This document shows positions 35,399 through 46,626 of a DNA stretch of 64,000 nt, piece after piece; position 1 is the first letter of the stretch; every line of letters begins with the position of its first letter. The notes under the pieces were generated by a model. That model had not been told where the DNA came from and did no database searches. It saw nothing but the letters and a program-made list of their open reading frames with translations. Source of the DNA: Rhizoclosmatium globosum (lineage: Eukaryota > Chytridiomycota > Chytridiomycetes > Chytridiales > Chytriomycetaceae); assembly GCA_002104985.1 (NCBI GenBank), contig MCGO01000053.1, positions 1-64,000 on the forward strand, written 5' to 3'. Made by a program: the position numbers and the translations under genes.

Positions 35399-36134
35399 CT
35401 TTTGAAGATGTTGAGCGATTTTTGCCCAAGGGGTTTGAGATACACAGTGGCATGGGAAAAGAGCAAACTGGTGTCATTAATAATAATGCCGTTCGCGTGC
35501 AGGACTACTTTGAGAACCCCTTTGAAATAAGCGCATTAATTATTGTAGACAAATGCGGTTAGAATCCTTCCTGTCATATCAAATTCAAAAGGAGTAGTTG
35601 AGGATTGTACTTTTCTACTTTGGAAGTTGAAGGGAATTACCTGAATACACAGGATGCGGACTTGACTTAATAAGCCAGCAATGCCAAAATCAAGTTTGAC
35701 TTCTGTTTCACAATGGAAAGGCAAGGAAAGGGCAGCCTTTTCATTCCGTACAGATGAGAAGAAGCAAGCAGTAATCAGGAGCGTTCAGGGACATTTCTCT
35801 TTTTGGTACTGAAGAGCTTCACTGCTCTGATTATCTTGTTTATCTTGTTTTTCGGCCTGTTGGCATTTTGTGTTTGGTTGGCAGATGGACGTAATGGTTC
35901 TCTTTTTTGAACAAGGATCAGTCATATGCTCTGACACTATTTTGCTCTCTTTGTATCCTGTGTTAATCATGAAGGGAGGAAGTCTCAGAGTTTCTCATTG
36001 ACACAGAATTTAAAGGAGTTACGACTTCAGATCCAAGAAACATACTTTATTCTCTTCTAATTGGCGACCTTATTCGTGATCCTTCTCTGTTGCATAGGAG
36101 ATCGCAAATACAATTGAAGTCCTGGAACTCATTA
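35399..36134 (+). repeat. Degenerate copy of the 3' end of the 60.7-62.7 kb gene
   Basis: From about 35590 to 36160 the sequence parallels about 62610-63160. Shared blocks include acaatggaaaggca, cagccttttcattcc, the hairpin-like gaagagcttcactgctctgattatcttg (compare 62766 on), gaagggaggaagtctcagagtttctcattga and aatacaattgaagt. An 80-bp insert near 35630-35705 and many substitutions mark divergence. The last coding exon, including the AAFSF(L/R)TDE block, is present but its frame is broken. No other gene was seen in this interval. Confidence 0.75.
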
Positions 36135-37644
36135 CTAGCAACTGTATCGTTCGTAAATCACCCCACTTGTACTGCCATTTGTTGAAACGATTGGACTTGG
36201 AAATTCACTCATTGAGCAATTATTTCCTCGAAACGACCAAGTAGAACAATCCGGATGATTGCGACATTCCTTCTCACACTTTCCCATGATTCCGTTTTCA
36301 CCAAGATGTACGCCTCCCTCGCCTTTGAGTATCTGTTCGTCGCACTCCCAACTGAAAGTGTTGAAAGATTGCCCCATCGTGACGTTGCCCTTATTTATCT
36401 GTTCCAGTTCATGCATTTTCTGCATTTGTATTGGGAGAACGTGGTGAAATACGATAGGCCGTTCACAAGGTGTCATTGAGAAGTCAAACTGTGGTGTACT
36501 TTTGGTTTAATCAACGCGTTTCCATAATGTGTCATCTTACTTCTTTGTTTGGACTATCAATTTGGAATTAGTATAGAGTTCAACTAAGGGAGACAACGTA
36601 GATCACTTACGGTATTGAATGAAATCCGTTCAGTTCCCAGCTTATTCGGACACCAGCGTCACGTAGGCACAAGCCTGTCCGTATATCCCCTGCGTAACAT
36701 TCGTGATATTTGACAATACAGTCATCTACAACAGCCATCATGGCTTTCAAAGCTCCACTAGAGACAATAATTCCCGCACCTCCTTGAGCGAAGACAGGTC
36801 CTTCTCCAACCTCCTTCACTCCATCGCTACAGTAGAATTAGATTCAATAAGTTGCATTATAATCTCACCATCCAATAAAGTCGTTCCCTTGTCCAAAATA
36901 ATATGGCTTTGACGCGTTCAAGGAAGATATTTGCGATTGCATATTCTCGAGCAGGACATACGAATCGTCGTCCACCATAATAAACCAATCTGCAGCTGGA
37001 AATCGTTGGTATAGTAATTTGAAGCCCGGCAAATTCTTTGAGGTGATGTGAGTGTTGTGAGAATGAGCGAGAAACTCACCTTGTGTGCATCGCGTCTCCA
37101 TCCTTCCGTTCCAACATCTTCTCCAGAAATAACACGGTCTAGAGTTTCATGATTTTCAACAGTAGGCTGTTCATTTAAATGGTCAAGTCCAGCCCGCCGT
37201 CGCACATCAGGATGAAGCTGATTCCTCCTCTGATATTCTCGCGGTTCTTGAGGCACACGTCCATCCAAAGCATCTTCGCCATTAAACATTTTCGTTCTCT
37301 GAATGTATTCTCCTCGTGCGGCATCAAAGACTCCATTGTAAACGTCCACCATTTCAATATCCCCACAAAACCAGAGGCATCGCCAATCAACAAGACATTC
37401 GATGCTTCTCGTAGAAAGGTAAGAATCTGAATGGGGGTCCGCGTGAGAAGAGTTTCATGGCCTGTTTTGAGGCCAATTGCGATGTTGGGATGGCGTTTGG
37501 TTGTTGGTGAAGTAGTGCTGATTGCGCGAATGTACAAGTGTTCGGCTGGCGTATCGCGGATAGCAGAATCGTGGTCAGAATGAGGGCTAGGACCAGCTGA
37601 AAGACACGATTGACAGGCAACACAAGTTTTCTGGTCATTATCAT
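36135..37644 (-). CDS. GT31-type beta-1,3-glycosyltransferase with C-terminal PAN/apple domain
   Basis: Type II membrane protein: a short cytosolic start (MIMTRKLVLP), a signal anchor (VFQLVLALILTTILL) and a stem. The catalytic domain has the metal-binding DDD in WFIMVDDDSYVLL, then YYFGQGNDFIG, GPVFAQGGAGIIVS and a Cys-rich CYAGDIRTGLCLRDAGV block, as in Fringe/C1GalT-like enzymes. The C-terminal part (ECDEQIL, CEKECRNHPDCSTWSF, NNCSMSE) looks like a PAN/apple domain. It would act in the Golgi, adding galactose or N-acetylglucosamine to glycoproteins. Two frame changes (about 37540 and about 37350), each worth one missing base, interrupt the N-terminal half. The second lies at a run of four t. 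Confidence 0.82.
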
Positions 37645-37781
37645 AATTATAATCAATTACAAACTGGCAACCACAGCATAGCGACCGTTTTGTATGAATG
37701 TATCAAATTCCATCTTGTATAAATATTAGACTTCAAGTCATCGCGTGTTTATTCCATCCATCAGCAACCTCCTAAAACAAT

Positions 37782-38437
37782 CTACTTTGCTTTCACAAAC
37801 GTACCCTTGATATCCGTCACTCCCACAGCGCATGCTCCCTTCTCATCATATCCAACCCAATCGCGTTCACCTTCCTCAAACTCAATATCATCGAATGTAG
37901 TGCCCGACTCAGCGCCTTCCGCAATCCACGTCTGTCCGTGTGTTGGCTTCCAATCAATGAAATCGAGGCCACGGGTTTCAATGGTTGCAATCTTCTGTGG
38001 TTTTCCTGAGTCTGATGTGTACGCTTTGAAGGAGTCCTTGAGGATCGCTGTTATGGCGACGCATTAAAAATCATCGACACAAGAGGATAGAGCAAGACGT
38101 ACTAGCGTTGGTCTGTGTCTTGCAGCTTTTGCATTTCATGTTTAGGTTTGCTGTACCTCTGCTGTTTGGGATCTCTTCTTCTTCCACGGCGTTGAATGAA
38201 ATCCAGCCAGGGTTCTCTTCGTGACAGTTTGTGCATTTCACCTATTCGTATGTGTGTGGGTGTTGGTAAGGGACAAGGGTGCAGATGTCTTACTCTAAAG
38301 CTCCATTCATAATCTGGACCAGACGGACGCAAATTCGTCAGGTTTTCGAGTTCGGCGGTGAGGAGTAGGTCGAGTTTCTAGCAATTACGAGGATGTTGAG
38401 TCATGATGAAGTCACAGGTGGAGGCACTAACTGGCAT
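37782..38437 (-). CDS. CXXC zinc-binding protein, CZIB/DUF866 family
   Basis: Four exons. The first codes only ATG CCA (38432-38437); the spliced start reads MPKLDLLLTAELENLTNL. Two CXXC pairs bind zinc: VKCTNCHEENPGW and NMKCKSCKTQTNA. The C-terminal half has IDWKPTHGQTWIAEG and FEEGERDWVGYDEKGACAV, standard for this roughly 160-residue eukaryotic family (human C1orf123/CZIB). The molecular role is not established. The two-codon first exon is supported by the family's conserved MPK start. Confidence 0.92.
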
Positions 38438-38565
38438 TCTGGTCAAGTTTTATTAACTCTAGTTACGTACAGCACAATGATCAGAATAGAGATGATTTAT
38501 TTACGATACTGTTGCAATGATCAAATGAACAAAGAGCATCCCACAGAATGAAACTCAAACCGAGT

Positions 38566-39082
38566 TTACTCCCAGTGGTGCTTCTTGTGGTGCTTTCCAC
38601 CTGGTCCGTAGTTGGCAACAAAGTCTGGGTGAGACTCGTAACCTGGCTGGACCTGGGACTGGAACTCAGCAGCAGCCTCCTCGGAGTGCTCCTTGTTGTG
38701 GTGCTTGAGCCACTCCTCGTAGGCGAGGTAACCGGCTCCAGCAACAGCGACAGCTCCGACCACTCCCAACTCGCCCTAAGGAGCCATAGAGTTAATTATT
38801 GATGGTTTAGGAGGAAATAAATTAAGGGTATGGGTATTGGCCTGGAGTGGATATGGATGGGAAGCTGAAGACAGACGGGTGTATATCTGTGTGATCAAAG
38901 AGAGTCCTGCGAAACAATCGATACTTGATGTCTCTGAGAGCTGCATCGCAAACGCAGAGAAGGGTGGCGCTCGCTGATCAAAGTCCAAAGAGAACTGCAT
39001 TGAAGGAACAAGAATGAAGACTAACCTTGTATCCTCCCTGCTTGGTGAATGAGGTGGCAATCGTGTTCAAAAGTCCTTCCAT
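38566..39082 (-). CDS. Small His-rich protein with a Gly/Ala hydrophobic segment
   Basis: Two exons, about 39023-39082 and 38566-38778, joined over an intron of about 250 bp (gttagt...tag), long for this contig. The protein of about 87 residues starts MEGLLNTIATSFTKQGG. It has a Gly/Ala-rich hydrophobic stretch (LGVVGAVAVAGAGYLAYEEW) and ends in GPGGKHHKKHHWE. It could be a small single-pass membrane or organelle-surface protein; the His cluster could bind metal. I do not recognise the family. Confidence 0.65.
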
Positions 39083-39218
39083 GGTTGTTTTTTGGGTTGT
39101 TTTTTTGGGGGGTTGGGAGACACGTTTTGTTTCTTGGAAGGTGGAAGCCACCGCCAAAAAATTCTTTTTCCACCTGTGTCTCACAGTTCCTCCTTCATTC
39201 TTCCATGTTTCACCAATT

Positions 39219-40292
39219 TTATTCAGATTGTTGTATCTCAGACGAAGGTGCATCATTTTCCTCATACTCTTCATCATTGCTAATCAAGGACAGACAGTGA
39301 TAGTTCGGATAGACGAGATGTTCTGAAATGAGAGTTTGGATTTGGAGCAGAATGAACTTTTCAATCTTTCCGACATTTTTGAGAACTCCCTGTTGCCGGT
39401 CTTTGTCTCCAATTTCAGAATCAATGTGAATATCATTGAAGAGGCTGTAAACAAGAACATGTTAACAAGGTAATAGGTAATTACGAATGATTTTGTGCAC
39501 GCACCCTCGGTTATCGCCCATTTCTTTGAAACAGAAGTTGATTCTGTCGCCAAGATACGAAACAACGGCAACCGCTACAGAGATCAAGGGAACAAATAAA
39601 TACGACTTAACAGTGTCAAGGAACATCAAAAAATACCAGTAAATGAGAATCCAGTCAAAGTAAGAGTGAGTGGCAGTGTGATGAATGCAGGAGTGGGTTG
39701 ATTCACTATTAGCTCCGTTGAGAGGGATAGTTTGAAGTCGCCCTTATAATCCACCAATATTTCCACTTGAATATCCGTTTCTCGTCTCATTGCTTGAGCA
39801 TATTGAGCGACAATGTCATCAAGTGAAAGGTTCTTTGTCTTTGGAGGCATTCCAAACTGATGTTGCTGATGGGAATGACTATGGTGATCGTCCCTCCGTT
39901 TCTGAGGAGAGACAGAGGAAGCAGCTGAAGAGTTGTCGTTTGCAGCCGATTCATTTTCATTCAATGAAGCTTGAGCGAGAAGCTGGGCCACGTTTGACGG
40001 AGTGGTGTTTGGATTGTAGATGTCAAAGTCGTCTGGCAGGTACCACTCGTCGATAACGTTCTTGATATCTGAGTTGTGCTAACTTTCAATCAAGGCATCA
40101 AGCAAGCAGATGCACACCTTGGATCGCAATTGTCGGAGGTTTCTCGCCAAAGTCCAAGTCAGTCACGCTCAACGGCCCGAGAAACGACGGTCGTTTGTCG
40201 TCCATTTCGCGCAATCGATCGTTGAGCCACCGTTGAAGTTGTTCGGCCGAGTCGCCGTCGCGGAGAAGGTTCCAGTTGATGTCGAACGACAT
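39219..40292 (-). CDS. MDM12: ERMES complex subunit Mdm12 (SMP domain)
   Basis: It starts MSFDINWNLLRDGD, the conserved Mdm12 opening, then LSVTDLDFGEKPPTI and DEWYLPDDFDIY. A low-complexity His/Ser insert follows, then the SMP core: DYKGDFKLSLSTELIVNQP, ITLPLTLTLTGFSF, SYLGDRINFCFKEMGDN and finally LKNVGKIEKFILLQIQTL. Several introns separate these, including one at about 40080-40100. Mdm12 links the ER and mitochondria with Mmm1, Mdm34 and Mdm10 and moves phospholipids; it is essentially a fungal marker. Its ATG (40292) is only about 32 bp from the first candidate ATG of INTS9 on the other strand. Confidence 0.95.
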
Positions 40293-40324
40293 TGAACTAT
40301 TTAAAACAAAAAACAAACAAAAAG

Positions 40325-42349
40325 ATGTCGTTTTTGGTGTGTTTGTTTGTTTGGGGCTTTCGACTCGTCTTCGTTTACTTTTACTTTAACGTCCAGGTGA
40401 ATGCCAGTGCTGCATCGGTTTCAGGGGCTCTGTCGCTGTATCCTTGCTGGCTGCTTTCGCTTGGTGCCTTGACGTGAGATCCAACTTCAACCTGACACTC
40501 AACTGACTCACAAAATAGAATCCTTCTGGATTGCTCTCTCGCTGAATCAGTTGAATCCACGGAACAGCGGTGCATACTTCCTTCCCTTGATTCACAAACT
40601 ATTCGAAGTATCGACATCGTTCTCATCTCAAACCACGACACTCTACTTGCCCTACCGTTTATTTCTGAATTTGGAGGATTCAAAGGTTTGGAACTTCTAC
40701 TAAATATTCAGAGTATCACCTCACTCCTGGCTTCCAACAGGTCAAATCTATGCAACTGAGCCAACAGCAATGTTCGGAAAACTCCGTCTAGAAGAATTCC
40801 TCAGAAGGTTTAGAATCTTTTGAAACAATCGAGAGAGTTAAGCATCGTTTGCAGTAATCCAAAAATATTCGAAACGAATGGTTTCTCTCGTCCTTGCTAC
40901 TCATCAAATGAAGCGCGATCATGCATCTCCAAAATCAATCGTGTTCGTTTCAATGAAGTTGTCGTGAGTGTGTAGTATACTGATTTTACGTCTGGCTACT
41001 CACCTACCTTCCCTTGTAGAACATTGGAATCCTCACTCTCACAGCTCACAGTTCAGGATTTTGTCTCGGCTCAACAAACTGGATCATCACATACCACTTT
41101 CAAAAGATTCTATACCTGTCTGCAACGAGTCTCACCCTCAACAAACACTCAGCTCCATTTGATTCAGAGTCCATCAAAGCCGCAGACTTTGTCATTGCAA
41201 ATAATTCGTCAATGACAGCATCAGCCCAAACCAATCACTCTCAGATTCTTCAAAAATCTTCGAAAATGATTTACAGTACACTGGCGCGCGCAATTGAAAC
41301 AGGCGGTACTGTCATATTCCTTTGTAAACCATTTGGGACCTTGTTTGATTTATTGGAGTTGGTGGAAACTATGATGGGAACAATGGGTATTACTGTTGTT
41401 GTCCATGTCGTTTCGAATGTCGCGAATGAGTCGTTGAAAGTGTGCAACATCTTGGGAGAATGGTTTGTTCATGTTCTCGCTCCATATCCTGTACTCACCA
41501 TGAAAAAAGGATGAACAAAGAACGACAAGATACTGTATTTGGATCCAACCTTCCTCTTGGCCATGGTCGAATGATTCAAGTGAAACGTCTCATCACACAC
41601 AAATCAGTTCATACTGTATTTTCGGAAAAACCACAAGTATTATTCCTTGATTATGGAGAACTGAGCCCTGATGTCTTGTCTGCCGTTGCGAAATGGAGAC
41701 CTGACAAGTGCACCTACATTCTCCCAGACGCCGAGATACCATCTCAATTTGCGCCCATTCTCAGCACACTGCGATTTTTACACTGTCCTTTCAATCTTGG
41801 GGCGTCTGAAGATGAGTATATTAAAGTCTTGAAATCCATCAACCCGTCTCTTGGAACCGTCATTCCTCATGGTTCTCTTGCGTTTGACCAATTACCAAAC
41901 GGAACTATTTGCGTTTTGAGTCCCAAGTTTGGGAAGTTTTCAATTCCTGTGGATTCTAAAAGGCAGTATGTCCGAATCACCAAGTCCGTGGCTCAAAATG
42001 CAGAATTATCGTTGGATGGTCGGTGGGCTGGAGTCTCAGGAGTACTAGATTTCGGACAATTGAATACACTAAGGGATGATAAAGTAATTCGAAAGGTTAT
42101 TTTCGGCCAAGTGGGTCTTTTGGAACGAGTTGTGGATGCTGCGTTGATTCAGGTAATGTATCAAAAAATTTAAACTACGAGATTGTAATGAATCAACAGA
42201 GAGACGGAGCCGTTATTGAAAAGGAAGGAGGATCTATTACTATTGATTGTGATTTGGGACAGTTGAAGGTAAACAATGACAGGTTGACTGTTGAGGCTAC
42301 GGAAGTTTCTAAGCTCTTGTTTCTCTTGGAATGGATCAAATCAATATAA
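40325..42349 (+). CDS. INTS9: Integrator complex subunit 9 homologue
   Basis: Metallo-beta-lactamase/beta-CASP fold without catalytic residues. Diagnostic stretches: PCWLLSLGALT joined to ILLDCSLAES, IDIVLISNHDTLLALPF, GQIYATEPTAMFGKLRLEE, YSSNEARSCISKINRV, ARAIETGGTVIFLCKPFG, PQVLFLDYGELSPD and LRFLHCPFNLGAS. These line up with animal INTS9. The end (VIEKEGGSITIDCDLGQLKV...LLFLLEWIKSI) matches the INTS9 C-terminal domain that binds INTS11. INTS9-INTS11 is the RNA-cleaving module of Integrator, which processes snRNAs and terminates promoter-proximal transcription. The start is uncertain (40325 is the likeliest ATG). One missing base in the A-run at about 41501-41506 breaks the frame. Confidence 0.85.
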
Positions 42350-42455
42350 TAAAATTAATTCTGGTTCTTACCTGTGTGGATTAGAGACTCTCAAAGATTG
42401 ACAGCCCAAGGTTGCAAATCTTAGTTCCCAACCTTCAACCTTCATCAGCAACCAA

Positions 42456-45400
42456 ATGGATCGACTTTGCTCAGCGCCTCAGTGCGTTGAGTTTAATCAA
42501 TCGCTTTTACAAGATATAATGGATCTTCGACGAGAAATGGTCGAGAACTTGACAAAAACAGATCGCATTATTGGAATTTTGGGAGGAACTTCTCCGCCTG
42601 CGCTTCCAGCTATCGTAACAGAGCCAAGTCAAGACGAAATTGATCAAACAAAGAGTTTTGAATCTGGATATTTAGACTTGGGACTTCGGTTGAACGCAAA
42701 TGATTACAACTCGACAGATATTGGGACTGGGCGCGCAACCACTGGAATATTCAATAAGAGTGGACCAAAAAAGAAGATTGAAAGCGCCGATATTGATTCA
42801 ATCCTGGCTGCAGAGTCTCCAACGAAGAGACTGTCAATTGCAATTGCCCCATCTCCTCGAAAATCCACAAATAAGGCCCCGCAACGAAGCCCGATGTCGC
42901 AAGTACCGGCGATGGACATTGATTCTATTCTTGGAGGTGGTGATACGTTTGATATTGATGCGATGCTGGGAGCTGCGGATCAATATGATCCTCCACCAAC
43001 TGTTCTCAGTCATCAACACCACAAGCATCAATTTACGCCAAAAATTTCGACCAAGTTGCATATACTCCTGCATACGCAAAATCGTTCGGCCTTCCAACAA
43101 CCGTTCGAGACTTTAAAGTGGGAACAGCGTCGAGCAAACTCACGTATTCACCAAAACCCTCTGTGAAAGCGAATTACTCGGGCGATGAAAAGGAATTTTC
43201 AACAAGCAGGTTATCTAAATTTGAAGTCGCGTCCAATCGAGAGAGTGTGGTAGAAGTGGAGCACGTTTCATCAAAATCGTCATTGCCAATGAAGGAAATG
43301 TCTCAGACATCAAGTGCCATGGAGCGTGACATTTCAAAGTCATCTTTACCGCCAAAAGATTATCCACCTAATATTATCGAAAATGACTTCACTCAGTCAT
43401 CTGTTTCGACAAATGATGCTTCGAAAATTGAACTTGACATTTTAGAGTCTTCTTTACCTCCCACAGATATACAGCCTTCAAAAGTTATTGAGAACAACCC
43501 ATCAAATACTTCCCCTATAAATGTAGTGAATGATATAAGAAATCATGTTGAAGTGCCAGACACTGCTATCATCATCCCCGAGGAAGTTCCATCGCTTGAG
43601 AAAATCGCCAAATGGCTTTAAGTGAAAATGATAAAGCAGCGTCAAATGTTGAAGAAACTCACCAAGAGTTGTCTAACCCAAAACGACAATCAAAATCCCT
43701 GGCTTTCAGCCCACTCTCGTTTGGACCAGCATCATCCTTTGGACGAGAAGCTAAACGTGAAACTGTAGATATGCCAGACGTTAAATATCCAACTGTCGTG
43801 CAACCAGACATAGCAAGGTCGATTAGGGCTTCGCTTAATAGACCACAAAAGGCAATTTCAATCACGGTAATGAAAGATGCAACGAACGAAAAAACGGTGG
43901 CCGACTTGAAAGCTCAAATCAAACTTCCATCCAAGCCGCCTCCAAAGCTAAATTTATCTCGATCTCAAACTCAGAACAGATCAATTCAAAAGAAATCTAT
44001 TCGTTCAAAGCTCTTTGAAAAGAATGGCTCGATGAGTAGCATTGATTCCAATGACGAACCTTCTGGATTGTATCCATCACTTGACGGTGACCTTCCCAAA
44101 CATAGCTATAGAGGTCTGAATGCAAAAAAGAAAGCCGTAGAAGTTGAGGAAAGGCACATAGTCAACATCAACAATGACGAAGAACATGACGGTGATTCAT
44201 CAATAAGTAGTCGAAGCTCAAGTCCGAAATTGAGGACCTATAAAAGCAATATGTCAATTGCCACAACCGATATACCGAGATACACATTCGCTCCAATGAA
44301 AAATGAAGGTAGCACGTTTTATCTGAACGACACGCGGAACTTGCCCGGAAAATCTCCCAAACCCGCCTTGGCTAGAAGTTACAGTGCACTACATGCAGTT
44401 ATGAAACGAGATCGTGTTGATAAACCAGTTTCAGAGTTTGACCCGCAAAACAAAAATACTGTGGCAATGCAGGCTGAACGATCACGTCGAGCAAGTAAAG
44501 CATTCAGCATATTACCTGGAACAAGGAGAACAAGCAGTTCGAATAATAGACGAGATAGTTCAGCAATCAGAAAGCAAAGTCTGGCTCCGAGTACTGCTAC
44601 ACCGCAAACGCCAAATTATACAATAGCTTCAGCAAGTAGTATACACCGATCGTTTATTTCAGTACTGGCACCTGCACAGGATCCAATACAGCTATCTCTA
44701 TACCAGAGGTTTTTGTGTCTCATCATATTGCCTGCATATGACAACAAAGGGCGTAAATTAACGTTGGATCAATTCGACGAAGCTGATTTTGACGCCATCA
44801 GCTTTGTAGTAAATGGATTCCATCCAAAATCGTATTTCGTGACATTATGGGACTTTCTTATATCATGTGAGTGAAATGGCGAAGTTATGGAGGCGACTAA
44901 CCTTCGCTAGTGGTATACGGAGCGGCTTTGTGGATCATTCCGTTTTTAACAAGCTACGTAAGTCAGTTGTCGACGGAATTTGTGGCGCAGTGCTCGTTTT
45001 GGTGAGGCCATCCAAATCAATCTCACAGGACTTAACCTATTTTGCGACAGGTTTACTCTCCTTTTCGCTATTGATTCAATTATTTACCTCATAACTCCTC
45101 AACCGGTTGTAGTTAATCCAATGGGAAGCTTCAGAGAGTATGAATCGATGCGTCCAGCTTTGTTCGATTGGCTGGTAGATTGGTTGCGAGGAAGTCTGAT
45201 CTTCGAAGTTGCATCTTTGATACCTTTCGAAATGATTTTCCATGGAGTTGACAACTACATTTTCTTTTTCTGGCTTCGGTTCTTGCGCTTCTATCGTGTC
45301 CCTGATAAATTATCCCGATGTGCGTATTTTACGAAGGCAAAATTGATGTTGGAGAAACAGATGGGAATGGGTTTCTGTAAAGTCATTCCGATCGCGCTTT

Positions 45401-46530
45401 TGATCTTTTACTTCATTCACTTCAACGCATGCGCAATGTATTTGACTGGATCGCATTCCGATTTTATGGGTTGGACAACAACATGGCCTCAATTTAATCC
45501 AACTGAGGTTTACAATGTATATACTTGGACATTCTTTCAAGTAAGTACTGTATGGCTTGATAGCGATTGATTCTGACACGAAAATAGGCTGTCGGTAACA
45601 TTTTCCCAATGTCTTTCAAGTTAGTCTTGATATCTTCTGTCATCTTAAACTAATCACTCAACTTGAAGACCTCAAACAGCAATGGAGCAGGCGTTTGCAA
45701 TTGTTTTCATTGTGATTGGTGCTGTATTGGTGAGTTCATGACATTAATGGGGTTTTGCTGATTTAATATAGTATGCTGCTTTCGTCGGTTACGTTTCTTC
45801 GGCTGCTATGAGCATCAATCCTTCGGGAAGGCTTTATAATCAGAAAATGGAAGAATTAATAGACTACGTCAAGTGGAAAAACTTGAGTAAACAGACAAAG
45901 GAAAAGCTTGTCAGCTATTACGAGACGAAATATCGAGGAAAGTTCTTTGAGGAAGACACATTGCTACAGGATATGAATGAGTCGCTTCGAGAGGTATGAT
46001 GAACCGTTTGCCAAAGAAGCTAACTTAAGCCAAAACCAAAGGAAATTTCAATGCACAACACCCAGACTCTCATCGAAAAAGTACCATTCCTGCAAAGGAA
46101 TGAACTTGACGGTCGAGATGAAATCTTTTTCCGCCGGATAGCAACAGTGTTGCATGCTCGATATTTCATTCCTGGTGATTACATCATCAAACAAGGTGAT
46201 TCTGGAAACGAAATGTACTTTATTCTGTCTGGAAAAGTAAATGTTTACGTGAATGGAGTCAAGGTTGTTTCCTTGTACGACGGAGCATACCTTGGAGGTT
46301 GGTTCGACCATGCTAATAACATGTCTGATTCGTTTCATAGAGGTATCATTGATAACAAGGCACCTTCGAACAGCAACAGTGCAAGCAGTGCTACCTGTGT
46401 CTTGTACAAATTGACACGACACGATTTCCACACTGTTATCAACGAGTTTCCTGACATGCGAATACGCATTGATAAATTAGCAAGAGAAGCTGAGAGGATG
46501 GTTAAGCAAGCGGAAGATGCGAAATCTTGA
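42456..46530 (+). CDS. Cyclic-nucleotide-gated ion channel CNG2, frame-disrupted paralogue of CNG1
   Basis: Same layout as CNG1: a disordered N-terminus with repeated D-I-D-S/A-I/M-L motifs, a pre-S1 block (FVVNGFHPKSYFVTLWDF), six helices, a pore AVGNIFPMSFK (45588-45620), a C-linker (VKWKNLSKQTKEKLVSYYETK) and a nucleotide-binding domain (MYFILSGKVNVYVNG). Introns with normal borders lie at about 44869-44911, 44960-45052, 45541-45587, 45730-45770 and 45994-46041. The frame changes near 42990-43050 (an intron is also possible there), at about 43612 (AAA before TGG) and at about 46391. In the last case LRTATVQA in one frame leads to TCVLYKLTRHDF in another. Each is worth one missing base. Confidence 0.85.
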
Positions 46531-46626
46531 TAAATAGAGTTAACTTCCACGATGTTCCACGTTGTGTCTTTCACCCAAACAAAAATCCAAACATCCTCGT
46601 GTTGCATCCCAACTCTCTCCCAAAAA

